From assembly GCA_033764265.1 (NCBI GenBank), contig JANRJB010000332.1:1-18129 (forward strand): 18,129 nucleotides of DNA, in the 5' to 3' direction. Within the stretch, counting starts at the first letter, position 1; each line of letters begins with the position of its first letter. The notes beneath the pieces are model-generated. The model was not told the origin of the DNA. It did not search any database and saw only the letters and a list, made by a program, of their open reading frames with translations. The position numbers were made by a program, and so were the translations under genes. The stretch is from VGEM01 sp033764265 (GTDB lineage: Bacteria; Pseudomonadota; Alphaproteobacteria; Rhodospirillales; Rhodospirillaceae). Below are positions 7,639 through 16,648 of the stretch, piece by piece.

Positions 7639-8828
7639 ATGACGTGCAAGAGCTCAGGGTGAAGGCCGAAGTCGTTAGGCAGTTTGAGGTGCCCCGCGGC
7701 GCGGGCGTATGCCGCCTCGGCATCCTTGCGAGCTCGATCGGGGGTCATGGAACGTCCGTGTTCGTTCAGCGCCGCAATCCGATTCTCGATATAGACTTCG
7801 ATGGCATGTGCCTTTGTACCGAACGAAATCGGCTGCCGATCAGGTTCCCAACCTGAAAAAATGTCGCGCGGCCTACCGGTTGCCCATGCCAAGATGTCGT
7901 CGGCGATGACCGGCGCGTAGGTCAGTCCATCGCGCTTGGTGCCGGTCGCGACATAGACATTTGGGTTCTCGCTCAATGGCCCCAGCATCGGTTTTCCATC
8001 CAAGGAAATCGGCCGATAGCCTTTGACCGGCTGAATGCTGGCCTGCCATGTCTCCACGCCAAAGTCGTCCTCGATACACTTGACTAGGTATCTCAATGTC
8101 TCGATCCGGTAACCTTCGCTCGGTCCGGTATCGATGTAGCTTCCCGCGCCCAGATAATACGAGCTTCCGCGCGGCACGAGGTGAACCCCGCATGTGTTCC
8201 CGCGGTTAGGCGAACGAACCACCGTTCGCGGAGGTATATTGATCTCGACATCCGAGATGACCAGTGCGTTTCCGACACCGAAGTAAACGGGGAGAGTGCC
8301 CGGAACCCTGGTGAATGCGCCTGCGCAATGGACTGTCCGCCGCGCACGAGGCACCGTCTCGCAGATTGCTACGCCAAGCGAACGCAACCGATTGTCCATC
8401 CACTCGAATAATGCCGGGCTGGAAACGGCAGGCTCGTTCTCCAGCACAACGACGTCCATCGTGCCCCAAGCCTTAGGCCGGATTGATGCTGCCGACGCGA
8501 TGGCGTCGAAGCAGCGCGTCTCGAGTGGACTGCAACCGGCCTTGCGATAAACTCTGGTACGGTCGGCGACGAACACGTCGGTGGGCAGCATTGCGCGCCA
8601 AAGTGCAATGGCGCGCTTCCCAATCGCAATCTTGCGTCGCGCGTAATCGTCGAGGGGGCCGTCGACCTCGCCGTAAACGTTCAGCATCGCTCCAGCCGCA
8701 GTGCTCGCGCTTCCGGGGCGCCCTGGCTTGCCGGCTAGCGCGACCCGCAGGCCGCTTTCGGCAAGGCGTAGCGCCGCCAAAGTGCCGATGACGCCGTTTC
8801 CGATTATTGCAACTTCAAATTCTTCCAT
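7635..8828 (-). CDS. DAO-type FAD-dependent oxidoreductase
   Basis: This 397-residue protein starts with the FAD-binding signature V-A-I-I-G-N-G-V-I-G-T at residues 7-17. It carries the late DAO-family element Y-V-A-T-G-T-K-R-D-G-L-T-Y-A-P, where the flavin is held again. A further stretch of roughly 80 residues after the FAD domain is not typical of small amino-acid oxidases. I chose the ATG at 8828, directly before the FAD motif; an upstream frame to 8864 only adds sequence inside the previous gene. It overlaps that gene by 25 bases and the next by four. DAO-family enzymes oxidise amines, amino acids or hydroxy groups. Here a sugar or amino-sugar substrate is inferred from the neighbours. 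Confidence 0.82.
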   Translation of the reverse strand: MEEFEVAIIGNGVIGTLAALRLAESGLRVALAGKPGRPGSASTAAGAMLNVYGEVDGPLDDYARRKIAIGKRAIALWRAMLPTDVFVADRTRVYRKAGCSPLETRCFDAIASAASIRPKAWGTMDVVVLENEPAVSSPALFEWMDNRLRSLGVAICETVPRARRTVHCAGAFTRVPGTLPVYFGVGNALVISDVEINIPPRTVVRSPNRGNTCGVHLVPRGSSYYLGAGSYIDTGPSEGYRIETLRYLVKCIEDDFGVETWQASIQPVKGYRPISLDGKPMLGPLSENPNVYVATGTKRDGLTYAPVIADDILAWATGRPRDIFSGWEPDRQPISFGTKAHAIEVYIENRIAALNEHGRSMTPDRARKDAEAAYARAAGHLKLPNDFGLHPELLHVI

Positions 8829-9682
8829 TCGCCGACCAGATTCTCGAACGTCGAATCCTTCCACGTCATCCGTTGATCAGGCCGGGACCACGGAAACTGC
8901 CCGCCCACCGGAAATCCGTTATACTTCTTCCACTCCGCCTCGGAGATAGTTGCGCCCCTGAGTTGATCGAATTGCATGATAGGAGTGTTCGCAAAAAACA
9001 TGATTGCACACGGCCCGTTAGAACTGCACACATTCATGATTGCGTTCTCATAAAGGCAAAGTCGGAGCCGAATGTCGAGGGCAGCCGGCACGTAAACGTT
9101 CCATTCGAATTTCTCATAGGCTTTCTCGCCCAAGACATCCTCGTAGTCAGGCACCACGACGACGGTATGACCTTCGGAGCGGAGGTAAGTATAAAACTTG
9201 AACCAGTCATTCAAATCGACGTTTCGCTCCGCGAAGTGCCAGCTTCTCCTTATGGTGAGAGTGACGTACGGCGACTTGACCGGAAGAAGAGTTTTTGCAA
9301 ACGACGGCGATCGAAAGACCAGCGGGCTTGCCGATCGGTACCAGAAGTCGAGCGCAGTTTTTGCCGTGTAGGGAATGCCTGTTTTCAAGTAATCTCGCGG
9401 GTAATCGAATGGTCCGCGATCTTGCCAGGTCACCGCGAGCGTATGTATCGAGGGCACCAGTTCGCATACGTCAAGCACGATGCTCTTCAGGCGCCACAAC
9501 TTTTCATCGTCAGTTGTCAGACGGTCACGAGGTGTCAATCTTCGGAATCCGTCGACTCGGATCGTCATGTCAATTCCCTCTTTGTCGCCGCGAACTTGCC
9601 GATAGCAATCGACAATCGCAAGCCAGACGGCGAAATCGAACGTCAGCGGACAAATACGCAAGTCCCAAATCGATTTAATCAT
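8804..9682 (-). CDS. Unrecognised protein, possibly a GT-B-like glycosyltransferase
   Basis: I do not recognise this 292-residue protein firmly. It has no signal peptide and no clear membrane segment. Residues 139-182 read as a strand, an R-N loop (A-E-R-N-V-D-L-N-D-W), a helix and a strand ending V-V-V-P-D-Y-E. Residues 211-232 contain Y-E-N-A-I-M-N and S-S-N-G-P-C-A. This layout, a nucleotide-binding-like fold with an N-G-P turn, recalls the C-terminal half of some GT-B glycosyltransferases. The cluster otherwise lacks an evident transferase, which would fit. It lies between the aminotransferase (overlap eight bases) and the FAD oxidoreductase (overlap 25 bases). The reading is a structural impression, not a family match. 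Confidence 0.6.
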   Translation of the reverse strand: MIKSIWDLRICPLTFDFAVWLAIVDCYRQVRGDKEGIDMTIRVDGFRRLTPRDRLTTDDEKLWRLKSIVLDVCELVPSIHTLAVTWQDRGPFDYPRDYLKTGIPYTAKTALDFWYRSASPLVFRSPSFAKTLLPVKSPYVTLTIRRSWHFAERNVDLNDWFKFYTYLRSEGHTVVVVPDYEDVLGEKAYEKFEWNVYVPAALDIRLRLCLYENAIMNVCSSNGPCAIMFFANTPIMQFDQLRGATISEAEWKKYNGFPVGGQFPWSRPDQRMTWKDSTFENLVGEWKNLKLQ

Positions 9683-10757
9683 GAAATCTCCGGATGCTTT
9701 CGATCACGTGATCGATCTGAGAATCAACCAGGTGCGTGCCCAACGGAAGGCTCAACAGTTGGTCGGTAAACGCATCGGCATTTGGGATTGGCCCGGCAGC
9801 CAGTCCGCGGGCGGACTCCAAACGATGAATTGGAATAGGATAATGAATCCGCGTGTCGATCCCTTGGATGGCCAGAAATGCGCGTAAATCATCGCGCCTA
9901 GACGCCAAGATATACATAAAGTTGTACGATGGTTTCGCGCCGTGATTCACAGCGGGAAACTGGACGACACCGGTCAAACCCTCAATGTAGCGTTTAGCCT
10001 GCCGCCGCCGGTGCTCCAACACCGAATCGATGTCCTCCATCATTGCGAGGAGAAACCCCGCTTGGAGTGCGTCCAGGCGGCTGTTCACAGACCAGAACTC
10101 GCATTGCTCGCGAGAGCTATGTCCGTGATTGCGGGCCATTCGAAGATGGGTGGCTACCCTTTCGCTGTTGGTGAAGATCGCCCCGGCGTCGCCGACCGCC
10201 CCCAATGTCTTGAGAGGGTGAAAACTGACCGCGCCGATGTCGCCCAGATTGCCAACTTTTGCGCCGATCTCCGCGCCGAATGCCTGCGCGCAATCCTCGA
10301 TCAAGTACAAAGCGTGGCGGCGAGCGAGAGTTTGGAATTCGCGCATGGCAGCAGGATTGCCGGCTAGGTGCACGACCAGAATGGCGCGCGACGCCGGTCC
10401 AATGGCCCGCGCAACTGCGTCGACCGACAAATTGAGGTCGGCGCCGACGTCGGCGAAAACCGGAGTCGCTCCGGCCAAGACAATCGCCGATGTCGAGGCC
10501 AAATAAGACATTGGCGTGGTGATGACTTCGCCGGACGTTACGCCCAACGCCTTTAAGCCGAGCACCAGGGCGTCTGTCCCGTTGCCGACTGCGATCGCAT
10601 GCCCGCAACCGACATAGCGCGCAACGGCACGCTCGAACGCCTCGACTTCCGGACCAAGCACGGCCTGGCCGTGATCAAGCACACGGTCGAGCACATCATG
10701 CATCCGGTCCCGATATGGCCGATATCGGGCTGCCATGTCGAGAAAAGGCACCTTCAT
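9675..10757 (-). CDS. DegT/DnrJ/EryC1/StrS-family PLP aminotransferase
   Basis: This 360-residue protein matches sugar aminotransferases that put an amino group on nucleotide-linked keto-sugars. It opens M-K-V-P-F-L-D, typical of the family. G-N-G-T-D-A-L (58-64) binds the cofactor phosphate. E-D-C-A-Q-A-F-G (154-161) supplies the Asp for the pyridine nitrogen, and S-F-H-P-L-K-T-L (178-185) carries the Schiff-base lysine K183. The ATG at 10757 overlaps the upstream stop as ATGA, which fixes the start over an alternative five codons earlier. The usual partner is an SDR dehydratase making a 3- or 4-keto sugar. The SDR two genes upstream is a candidate but lacks standard catalytic residues. The likely product is an amino sugar. 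Confidence 0.9.
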   Translation of the reverse strand: MKVPFLDMAARYRPYRDRMHDVLDRVLDHGQAVLGPEVEAFERAVARYVGCGHAIAVGNGTDALVLGLKALGVTSGEVITTPMSYLASTSAIVLAGATPVFADVGADLNLSVDAVARAIGPASRAILVVHLAGNPAAMREFQTLARRHALYLIEDCAQAFGAEIGAKVGNLGDIGAVSFHPLKTLGAVGDAGAIFTNSERVATHLRMARNHGHSSREQCEFWSVNSRLDALQAGFLLAMMEDIDSVLEHRRRQAKRYIEGLTGVVQFPAVNHGAKPSYNFMYILASRRDDLRAFLAIQGIDTRIHYPIPIHRLESARGLAAGPIPNADAFTDQLLSLPLGTHLVDSQIDHVIESIRRFHD

Positions 10758-11449
10758 CTTAGGCCTACGCAAACCTTAAGCAAGTAATGCGACATTGGAC
10801 CGAAGCCGGTATGAATCACTTCATCGTTCATGCCAAATGAGAAAACATTGCGGAAATACCGGCTCAATGTTGCGGTCAACTGATCGGCAGACTGACAGTT
10901 GATGTGCGCGCGCCGATTGGCCTCCGACGCGTGGACCTGCGACTCCACCGATGGCATGCCGACGATGAAAATGCCGTCCGGCACGAGCGCCGCACACACT
11001 TGACGCAAGAACTCGTCTTCCTGGGCCGGGTCAATGTGCTCGAGCACGTCGAGCGCGAAACCTGCATCGAACCCGAAAAATCCGCCATCCAGAATGTCCG
11101 CGCCTTTGAATGTCACATTGGCGAGGTGAGGCCCGATATGGGCTTGAGCCTGCTCAATATGCTCGCGGTAATAATCAATGCTGGTCAGATGGCCGACAAA
11201 CTTGCAAACGATTGCGCTTCCCAAACCGTCCATACACCCGATCTCGAGGACCCGATTTCGACCATTGAGCATCTTGCCGACGAACTTGTGCTTGGCGATG
11301 GTAAAGCCGATCAGTTTCGGATCGTTCAGCAGAATTGCGGACGTATTCTTGCCCAAGGTGACGTTGGCGCTGCGATTCGCGGCGCTGACGGGTGCGTAAG
11401 CGTCCCGAGCGCGATGCGAACTGGTCGAGCCGAAAAACCGCTCTGTCAT
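10754..11449 (-). CDS. Class I SAM-dependent methyltransferase (Methyltransf_11-like)
   Basis: This 231-residue protein has motif I as V-L-E-I-G-C-M-D-G-L-G-S-A at residues 67-79, D92 as the likely SAM ribose contact (S-I-D-Y-Y), and L-D-V-L-E-H-I-D at 133-140, the strand typical of UbiE/Methyltransf_11 relatives. Both ends overlap neighbours by four bases (ATGA), between an SDR and the DegT aminotransferase. From this position it may N- or O-methylate the sugar handled by those two enzymes; this is inference. No export signal is seen. Confidence 0.85.
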   Translation of the reverse strand: MTERFFGSTSSHRARDAYAPVSAANRSANVTLGKNTSAILLNDPKLIGFTIAKHKFVGKMLNGRNRVLEIGCMDGLGSAIVCKFVGHLTSIDYYREHIEQAQAHIGPHLANVTFKGADILDGGFFGFDAGFALDVLEHIDPAQEDEFLRQVCAALVPDGIFIVGMPSVESQVHASEANRRAHINCQSADQLTATLSRYFRNVFSFGMNDEVIHTGFGPMSHYLLKVCVGLR

Positions 11450-12345
11450 GGCACATGCCGATAATCGATCGAGTGCTGGGAAAGTTTGTCAAGATTGCTC
11501 TTGATCCATGCCGCAACGCGCTCCAAACCCTCCGGCAGCACGATTTGCGGCCGCCAGCCAAGCGCCCTAATTGCCGCGGAATCCAGCAAATAGGCTTGAT
11601 CCTTGCCGATGCGATCGTCGACGACTTCCGATACGCCCGATACTCCAAGCATTCGTTCGATCATCGCGACAAGGTCCCGGATCAATATGCATTGGTCGGG
11701 AGAAATGTGATACGACGCACCCAATTGTCCGTGGCGGACGAGAAGCATGATGGCACTCGTCACGTCGTCCATGTGAATGAAGGCGCGAGAGGAAAGCCCG
11801 CCGCCGTGTAGCGGAACTTTGCGCCCGGTCAATGCGAACAAGATCGACTTCGGTATGATGCGGTATAGCTGTTGACGCTCCCCATATATATTGGCTGCCC
11901 GCGTGAAGATCGCGGGAAACCCATATTGATCATGCCACAACTTGGTGATCCAGTCGCCCGCGGCGCGCGATGCAGCATAAGGAGTCGAAGGCCGAAAATT
12001 CCAATGTTCCGCGATCCACCCATCCGTCGATCCGTAGACCTCGGGAGTCGTGAAGTGAACATAACGGTCGATGAAATCGAATCTCGCCAACCCCTGCACC
12101 AGACGCGTCTGGGCGACCACGTTGGTCTGCATCCAATCCGCCGGATAGCTCCAACTCTCACCAACCATACTTTGCGAAGCAAAATTCGCGACGACACTAG
12201 GGCGCGCGCGCGCGACCTCGGCCAGAAAACCGTCCAAGTTGTGATTGAGGTCGTAACCGTTAGAGCGGCTAAAACATCTCGCCTGGATTGCGTCCGCGAA
12301 ATAGCGCCCGCCAAATCCGGCACCAATGACGAAAACTTCACCCAT
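11446..12345 (-). CDS. RmlB-like NAD-dependent SDR with altered catalytic residues
   Basis: This 299-residue protein is an extended SDR related to dTDP-glucose 4,6-dehydratase-type enzymes. It has V-I-G-A-G-F-G-G at residues 6-13, T-T-P-E-V-Y-G-S at 99-106, Y-A-A-S-R at 123-127, and a T-R-A-A-N-I-Y-G-E element at 148-156. RmlB enzymes have T-D-E where this has T-P-E (P101), and Y-x3-K where this has Y123-x3-R127. The codons are unambiguous (ccc and cgc on the coding strand). It may be a reductase or epimerase that tolerates the changes, or have a changed or lost activity. It overlaps the cytidylyltransferase by eight bases and the methyltransferase by four. Confidence 0.85.
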   Translation of the reverse strand: MGEVFVIGAGFGGRYFADAIQARCFSRSNGYDLNHNLDGFLAEVARARPSVVANFASQSMVGESWSYPADWMQTNVVAQTRLVQGLARFDFIDRYVHFTTPEVYGSTDGWIAEHWNFRPSTPYAASRAAGDWITKLWHDQYGFPAIFTRAANIYGERQQLYRIIPKSILFALTGRKVPLHGGGLSSRAFIHMDDVTSAIMLLVRHGQLGASYHISPDQCILIRDLVAMIERMLGVSGVSEVVDDRIGKDQAYLLDSAAIRALGWRPQIVLPEGLERVAAWIKSNLDKLSQHSIDYRHVP

Positions 12346-12757
12346 CGGCGCAGCTCATGAGTTGACGTAAGGCCGCCGAAGACGAAGACCGCTGCTCCTC
12401 CGTGAAATGGAGCCGTATGCCGTTGATGGCGCAGAATTCGCGTTCGGCCGCAAACCCCGGGTGCGTGCTGTTGCGATACTCGGCATCTTTAAAATAGATA
12501 TTCGGCCGCACCGTCTTCAACGATCCAACCCCCGTGGCCTCATGGCTCGCGATCACATCGTCGACGCCGACAATCGCTGCCACGACTTCCATTCGTTCGG
12601 CGAGCGAGAATACTGGCCGGTTCGGACCCTTGTTGACGTACGCGTCCGCCGTCACGGAGACGACGAGCCGCCCGCACATAGCGCGGGCTGCCTTAAAATG
12701 GCGTATGTGCCCGAAGTGGAGTATATCGAACACGCCGTGGCAAAGGCCGGTGATCAT
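12338..12757 (-). CDS. Cytidylyltransferase-like nucleotidyltransferase (TagD / RfaE domain II type)
   Basis: This 139-residue protein has the size and motifs of the small adenylyl/cytidylyltransferase family. G-V-F-D-I-L-H-F-G-H at residues 8-17 contains the HxGH nucleotide-binding motif (H14, H17). N-R-P-V-F-S-L-A-E-R-M at 46-56 is the conserved Arg-containing helix start, and R-S-S-S-S at 123-127 stands where the family has R-x-S-T-x-I. It should join a phosphorylated small polyol or sugar to CMP or AMP; glycerol-3-phosphate cytidylyltransferase and the heptose-phosphate enzyme are the best-known relatives. The HAD gene is directly upstream (ATGA overlap), so the two may prepare and activate the same phosphate ester. 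Confidence 0.88.
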   Translation of the reverse strand: MITGLCHGVFDILHFGHIRHFKAARAMCGRLVVSVTADAYVNKGPNRPVFSLAERMEVVAAIVGVDDVIASHEATGVGSLKTVRPNIYFKDAEYRNSTHPGFAAEREFCAINGIRLHFTEEQRSSSSAALRQLMSCADG

Positions 12758-13344
12758 GGCATTTCCACCAGAACGCCGCGGGCCGGAGCAATTTGCGCGA
12801 GTGCGGCTCGGGAATCTTCAAATACGATACATTGCGCGTACGCGACCCCCAAGATTTGCGCGACATGAATGAATATGTCCGGCGCCGGCTTGGGTCGCAA
12901 GCCGAGGGCCTCGACGTCATGACCATCGACCAGAACGCCCGGGATTGTCAGGCAGGCGAGGTCGATGACCTTGCGGGCATTCTTGCTTCCGCTTGCAATA
13001 CCTATCTTCAAGCCCGCCGCCGAGTATAAGGCCATCCTCGCAATCATCTCCGGGTTCACTCGCACGCCTTCGGATTCGAGTAATTCCAAGTATAGATCGT
13101 TCTTGCGTGCACTCATCGCCGCGATGTCGTCGTCGGGCAAAACCATTTCACGGGACGCGAAGAAGTCCTTCAGTCCGTCGGCGCGCGGACGGCCGGCGAC
13201 ATGCAGCTTGTAATCCCGGTCAAGGTCGAACGGTCGATCGACGCGCGGATCGATCACAGCCTTCCAGGCCCGGGCATGCGTCATCGCCGTGTTGGTAATG
13301 ACGCCATCAAGATCGAAGATCGCGGCTAAAAAAGCTCGCGGCAA
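12754..13344 (-). CDS. HAD-superfamily hydrolase, beta-phosphoglucomutase-like
   Basis: This 196-residue protein begins with F-D-L-D-G-V-I-T-N-T at residues 10-19, where D11 is the phospho-acceptor and D13 the acid/base. It then shows H23 and A-W (26-27), and G-R-P-R-A-D-G (51-57), a substrate-loop pattern of beta-phosphoglucomutases. HAD motif II lies in A-S-G-S (117-120), motif III is K152 in K-P-A-P-D, and motif IV is F-E-D-S (175-178). At 196 residues it is shorter than the ~220-240 usual for beta-phosphoglucomutase. The start is a TTG at 13344, supported by GAGGGAG seven bases upstream; it lies 19 bases inside the preceding methyltransferase gene. It may be a mutase or a phosphatase; with the cytidylyltransferase it suggests handling of a sugar phosphate. 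Confidence 0.87.
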   Translation of the reverse strand: MPRAFLAAIFDLDGVITNTAMTHARAWKAVIDPRVDRPFDLDRDYKLHVAGRPRADGLKDFFASREMVLPDDDIAAMSARKNDLYLELLESEGVRVNPEMIARMALYSAAGLKIGIASGSKNARKVIDLACLTIPGVLVDGHDVEALGLRPKPAPDIFIHVAQILGVAYAQCIVFEDSRAALAQIAPARGVLVEMP

Positions 13345-14012
13345 TGAAATGCTCCCTCGTACCCGATGTCAGCTAACCGGGCGTACCACCATGACTCCGA
13401 CCGGATGGTTTGATGGGTTTGATCCCATCGCTTCATCAACTCGGCGGACTCGAGCGTGTTGGCGCATTGAATTTCGAGAAACGATGCGCGGCCGACCCGC
13501 ATGATCTCGCGAACCAATCGAATTGCATCGACAGGACTCAAATGAGGCAGGACTTCCTTGGCCAGAACAAAATCAAACTCTCGTTCATTGAACGGAAGGT
13601 CGGCGGAACTGTGCAACTGCAATCGGTCGCGAATTTCGGGCTTCGCGTTGGCGATGGCATAGGCGCTTGCGTCCAATCCTGTCACATCCATGCCCAAGAC
13701 ATGGAACTCGTAAAGTATGAAACCCTTGGCGCACCCGACTTCAAGAATCTTGGACCCCGGCTTCAAGCCAAACTGATCACGCATTCGCTCGGCGGCTGCC
13801 CGATATCGACCATCGTAGCGATACCCGCCGTAACCGATGTAGGCCGGGTTGTCGAAATAGTCATAGCCATAGCCGGGCGGCGGCGACGGTTTGGCCAAGT
13901 GCGCCTGGCGCTCCGACGCGGTTCGTTTGGTCGTAGTGCCAAAGATATCGAGAATTTGACTCAAATCCACCCTCGCGGGAATCGATGTCGCGCTGCGGAA
14001 GTCTTTACCCAC
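13326..14012 (-). CDS. Class I SAM-dependent methyltransferase, first gene of the nine-gene operon
   Basis: This 228-residue protein has motif I as I-L-E-V-G-C-A-K-G-F at residues 89-98 and D114 (G-L-D-A-S-A-Y-A-I) as the SAM contact. The preceding Y-I-G-Y-G-G-Y-R-Y-D-G-R (58-69) is a conserved entry segment I associate with methyltransferases in surface-sugar clusters, and the C-terminal D-I-G-Y-E-G (216-221) also fits that family. The longest start is a GTG at 14012 with only a weak AAAGA-like site upstream, so the true start may be a little further in. It heads the operon; the promoter should lie in 14013-14230, but I see no convincing -35/-10 pair on this strand. Confidence 0.82.
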   Translation of the reverse strand: MGKDFRSATSIPARVDLSQILDIFGTTTKRTASERQAHLAKPSPPPGYGYDYFDNPAYIGYGGYRYDGRYRAAAERMRDQFGLKPGSKILEVGCAKGFILYEFHVLGMDVTGLDASAYAIANAKPEIRDRLQLHSSADLPFNEREFDFVLAKEVLPHLSPVDAIRLVREIMRVGRASFLEIQCANTLESAELMKRWDQTHQTIRSESWWYARLADIGYEGAFHCRELF

Positions 14013-14269
14013 AAATCTTTAGTGTGACAACGACATGCTTCTGATGCCGAATTGACTTTCTCGCGAAACATCAAGGGGCTGTCGACGGCGGCGCGGCAAT
14101 CTTTTGATTAGAACCATTCCAAACTGATTGACAGCACGGTCCGCCGTGGTGTATCGCCAATACGGCTGCAAGGTTCGCGGCCCAAAACCAAGCGCGCCTG
14201 ACTGCGCGCCCCGCGGGGGCGCCGGCACGGGCCGCGCCCCGGAACCACAACCAAGCCATGGAGATTGCG
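14013..14269. promoter_or_regulatory. Divergent spacer between the island operon and katG, with a candidate katG promoter
   Basis: This spacer, just over 250 bases, holds no gene. On the plus strand a perfect TTGACA lies at 14128-14133, followed after 18 bases by TATCGC at 14152-14157, a weak -10; together they could start katG transcription with a leader of about 105 bases. A second TTGACT at 14050-14055 has no partner. I found no OxyR-type or Fur-type site that I would trust. The spacer also contains the change from low to high GC, so the island border falls here. Confidence 0.35.
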
Positions 14270-16582
<2,313 letters not shown>

Positions 16583-16611
16583 ACCCCAGCACCAAGCTTG
16601 ATCCGACACTC

Positions 16612-16648
16612 CGGCGCCGGTCCTCAAGGACCGGCGCCGTTCTATTTG
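16612..16648 (+). terminator. Rho-independent terminator of katG
   Basis: A perfect 13-base inverted repeat (16612-16624 with 16627-16639) starts 29 bases after the katG stop and is followed by TTCTATTT. The stem is very GC-rich. The T-rich side is on the plus strand only. The stop codon of the converging alpha/beta hydrolase gene lies within this T-rich tail, so the hairpin sits just past the end of that gene too and may end both transcripts. Confidence 0.85.

Larger units (their letters stand above)
5870..14030. other. Lower-GC genomic island carrying a sugar/glycan-modification gene cluster
   Basis: Base composition drops soon after 5864 and recovers in the katG upstream region. Single 60-base lines counted by hand give 55% GC (line 5941) and 53% (line 12481), against 70% inside katG (line 15241). 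Codon use also shifts, with many A/T-ending codons. All ten genes inside are enzymes, of types common in surface-polysaccharide and nucleotide-sugar clusters. No integrase, transposase, tRNA or border repeat was seen, so the mode of entry is unknown. The boundaries are approximate. Confidence 0.6.

Noticed and set aside
12197..12215. Alternating GC run as a possible simple repeat or Z-DNA element
   Set aside because: It is short, lies inside the SDR coding frame and is explained by Ala/Arg codons.
14050..14055. TTGACT as a katG -35 box
   Set aside because: No -10-like sequence lies 16-18 bases downstream; the TTGACA at 14128 is a better candidate.
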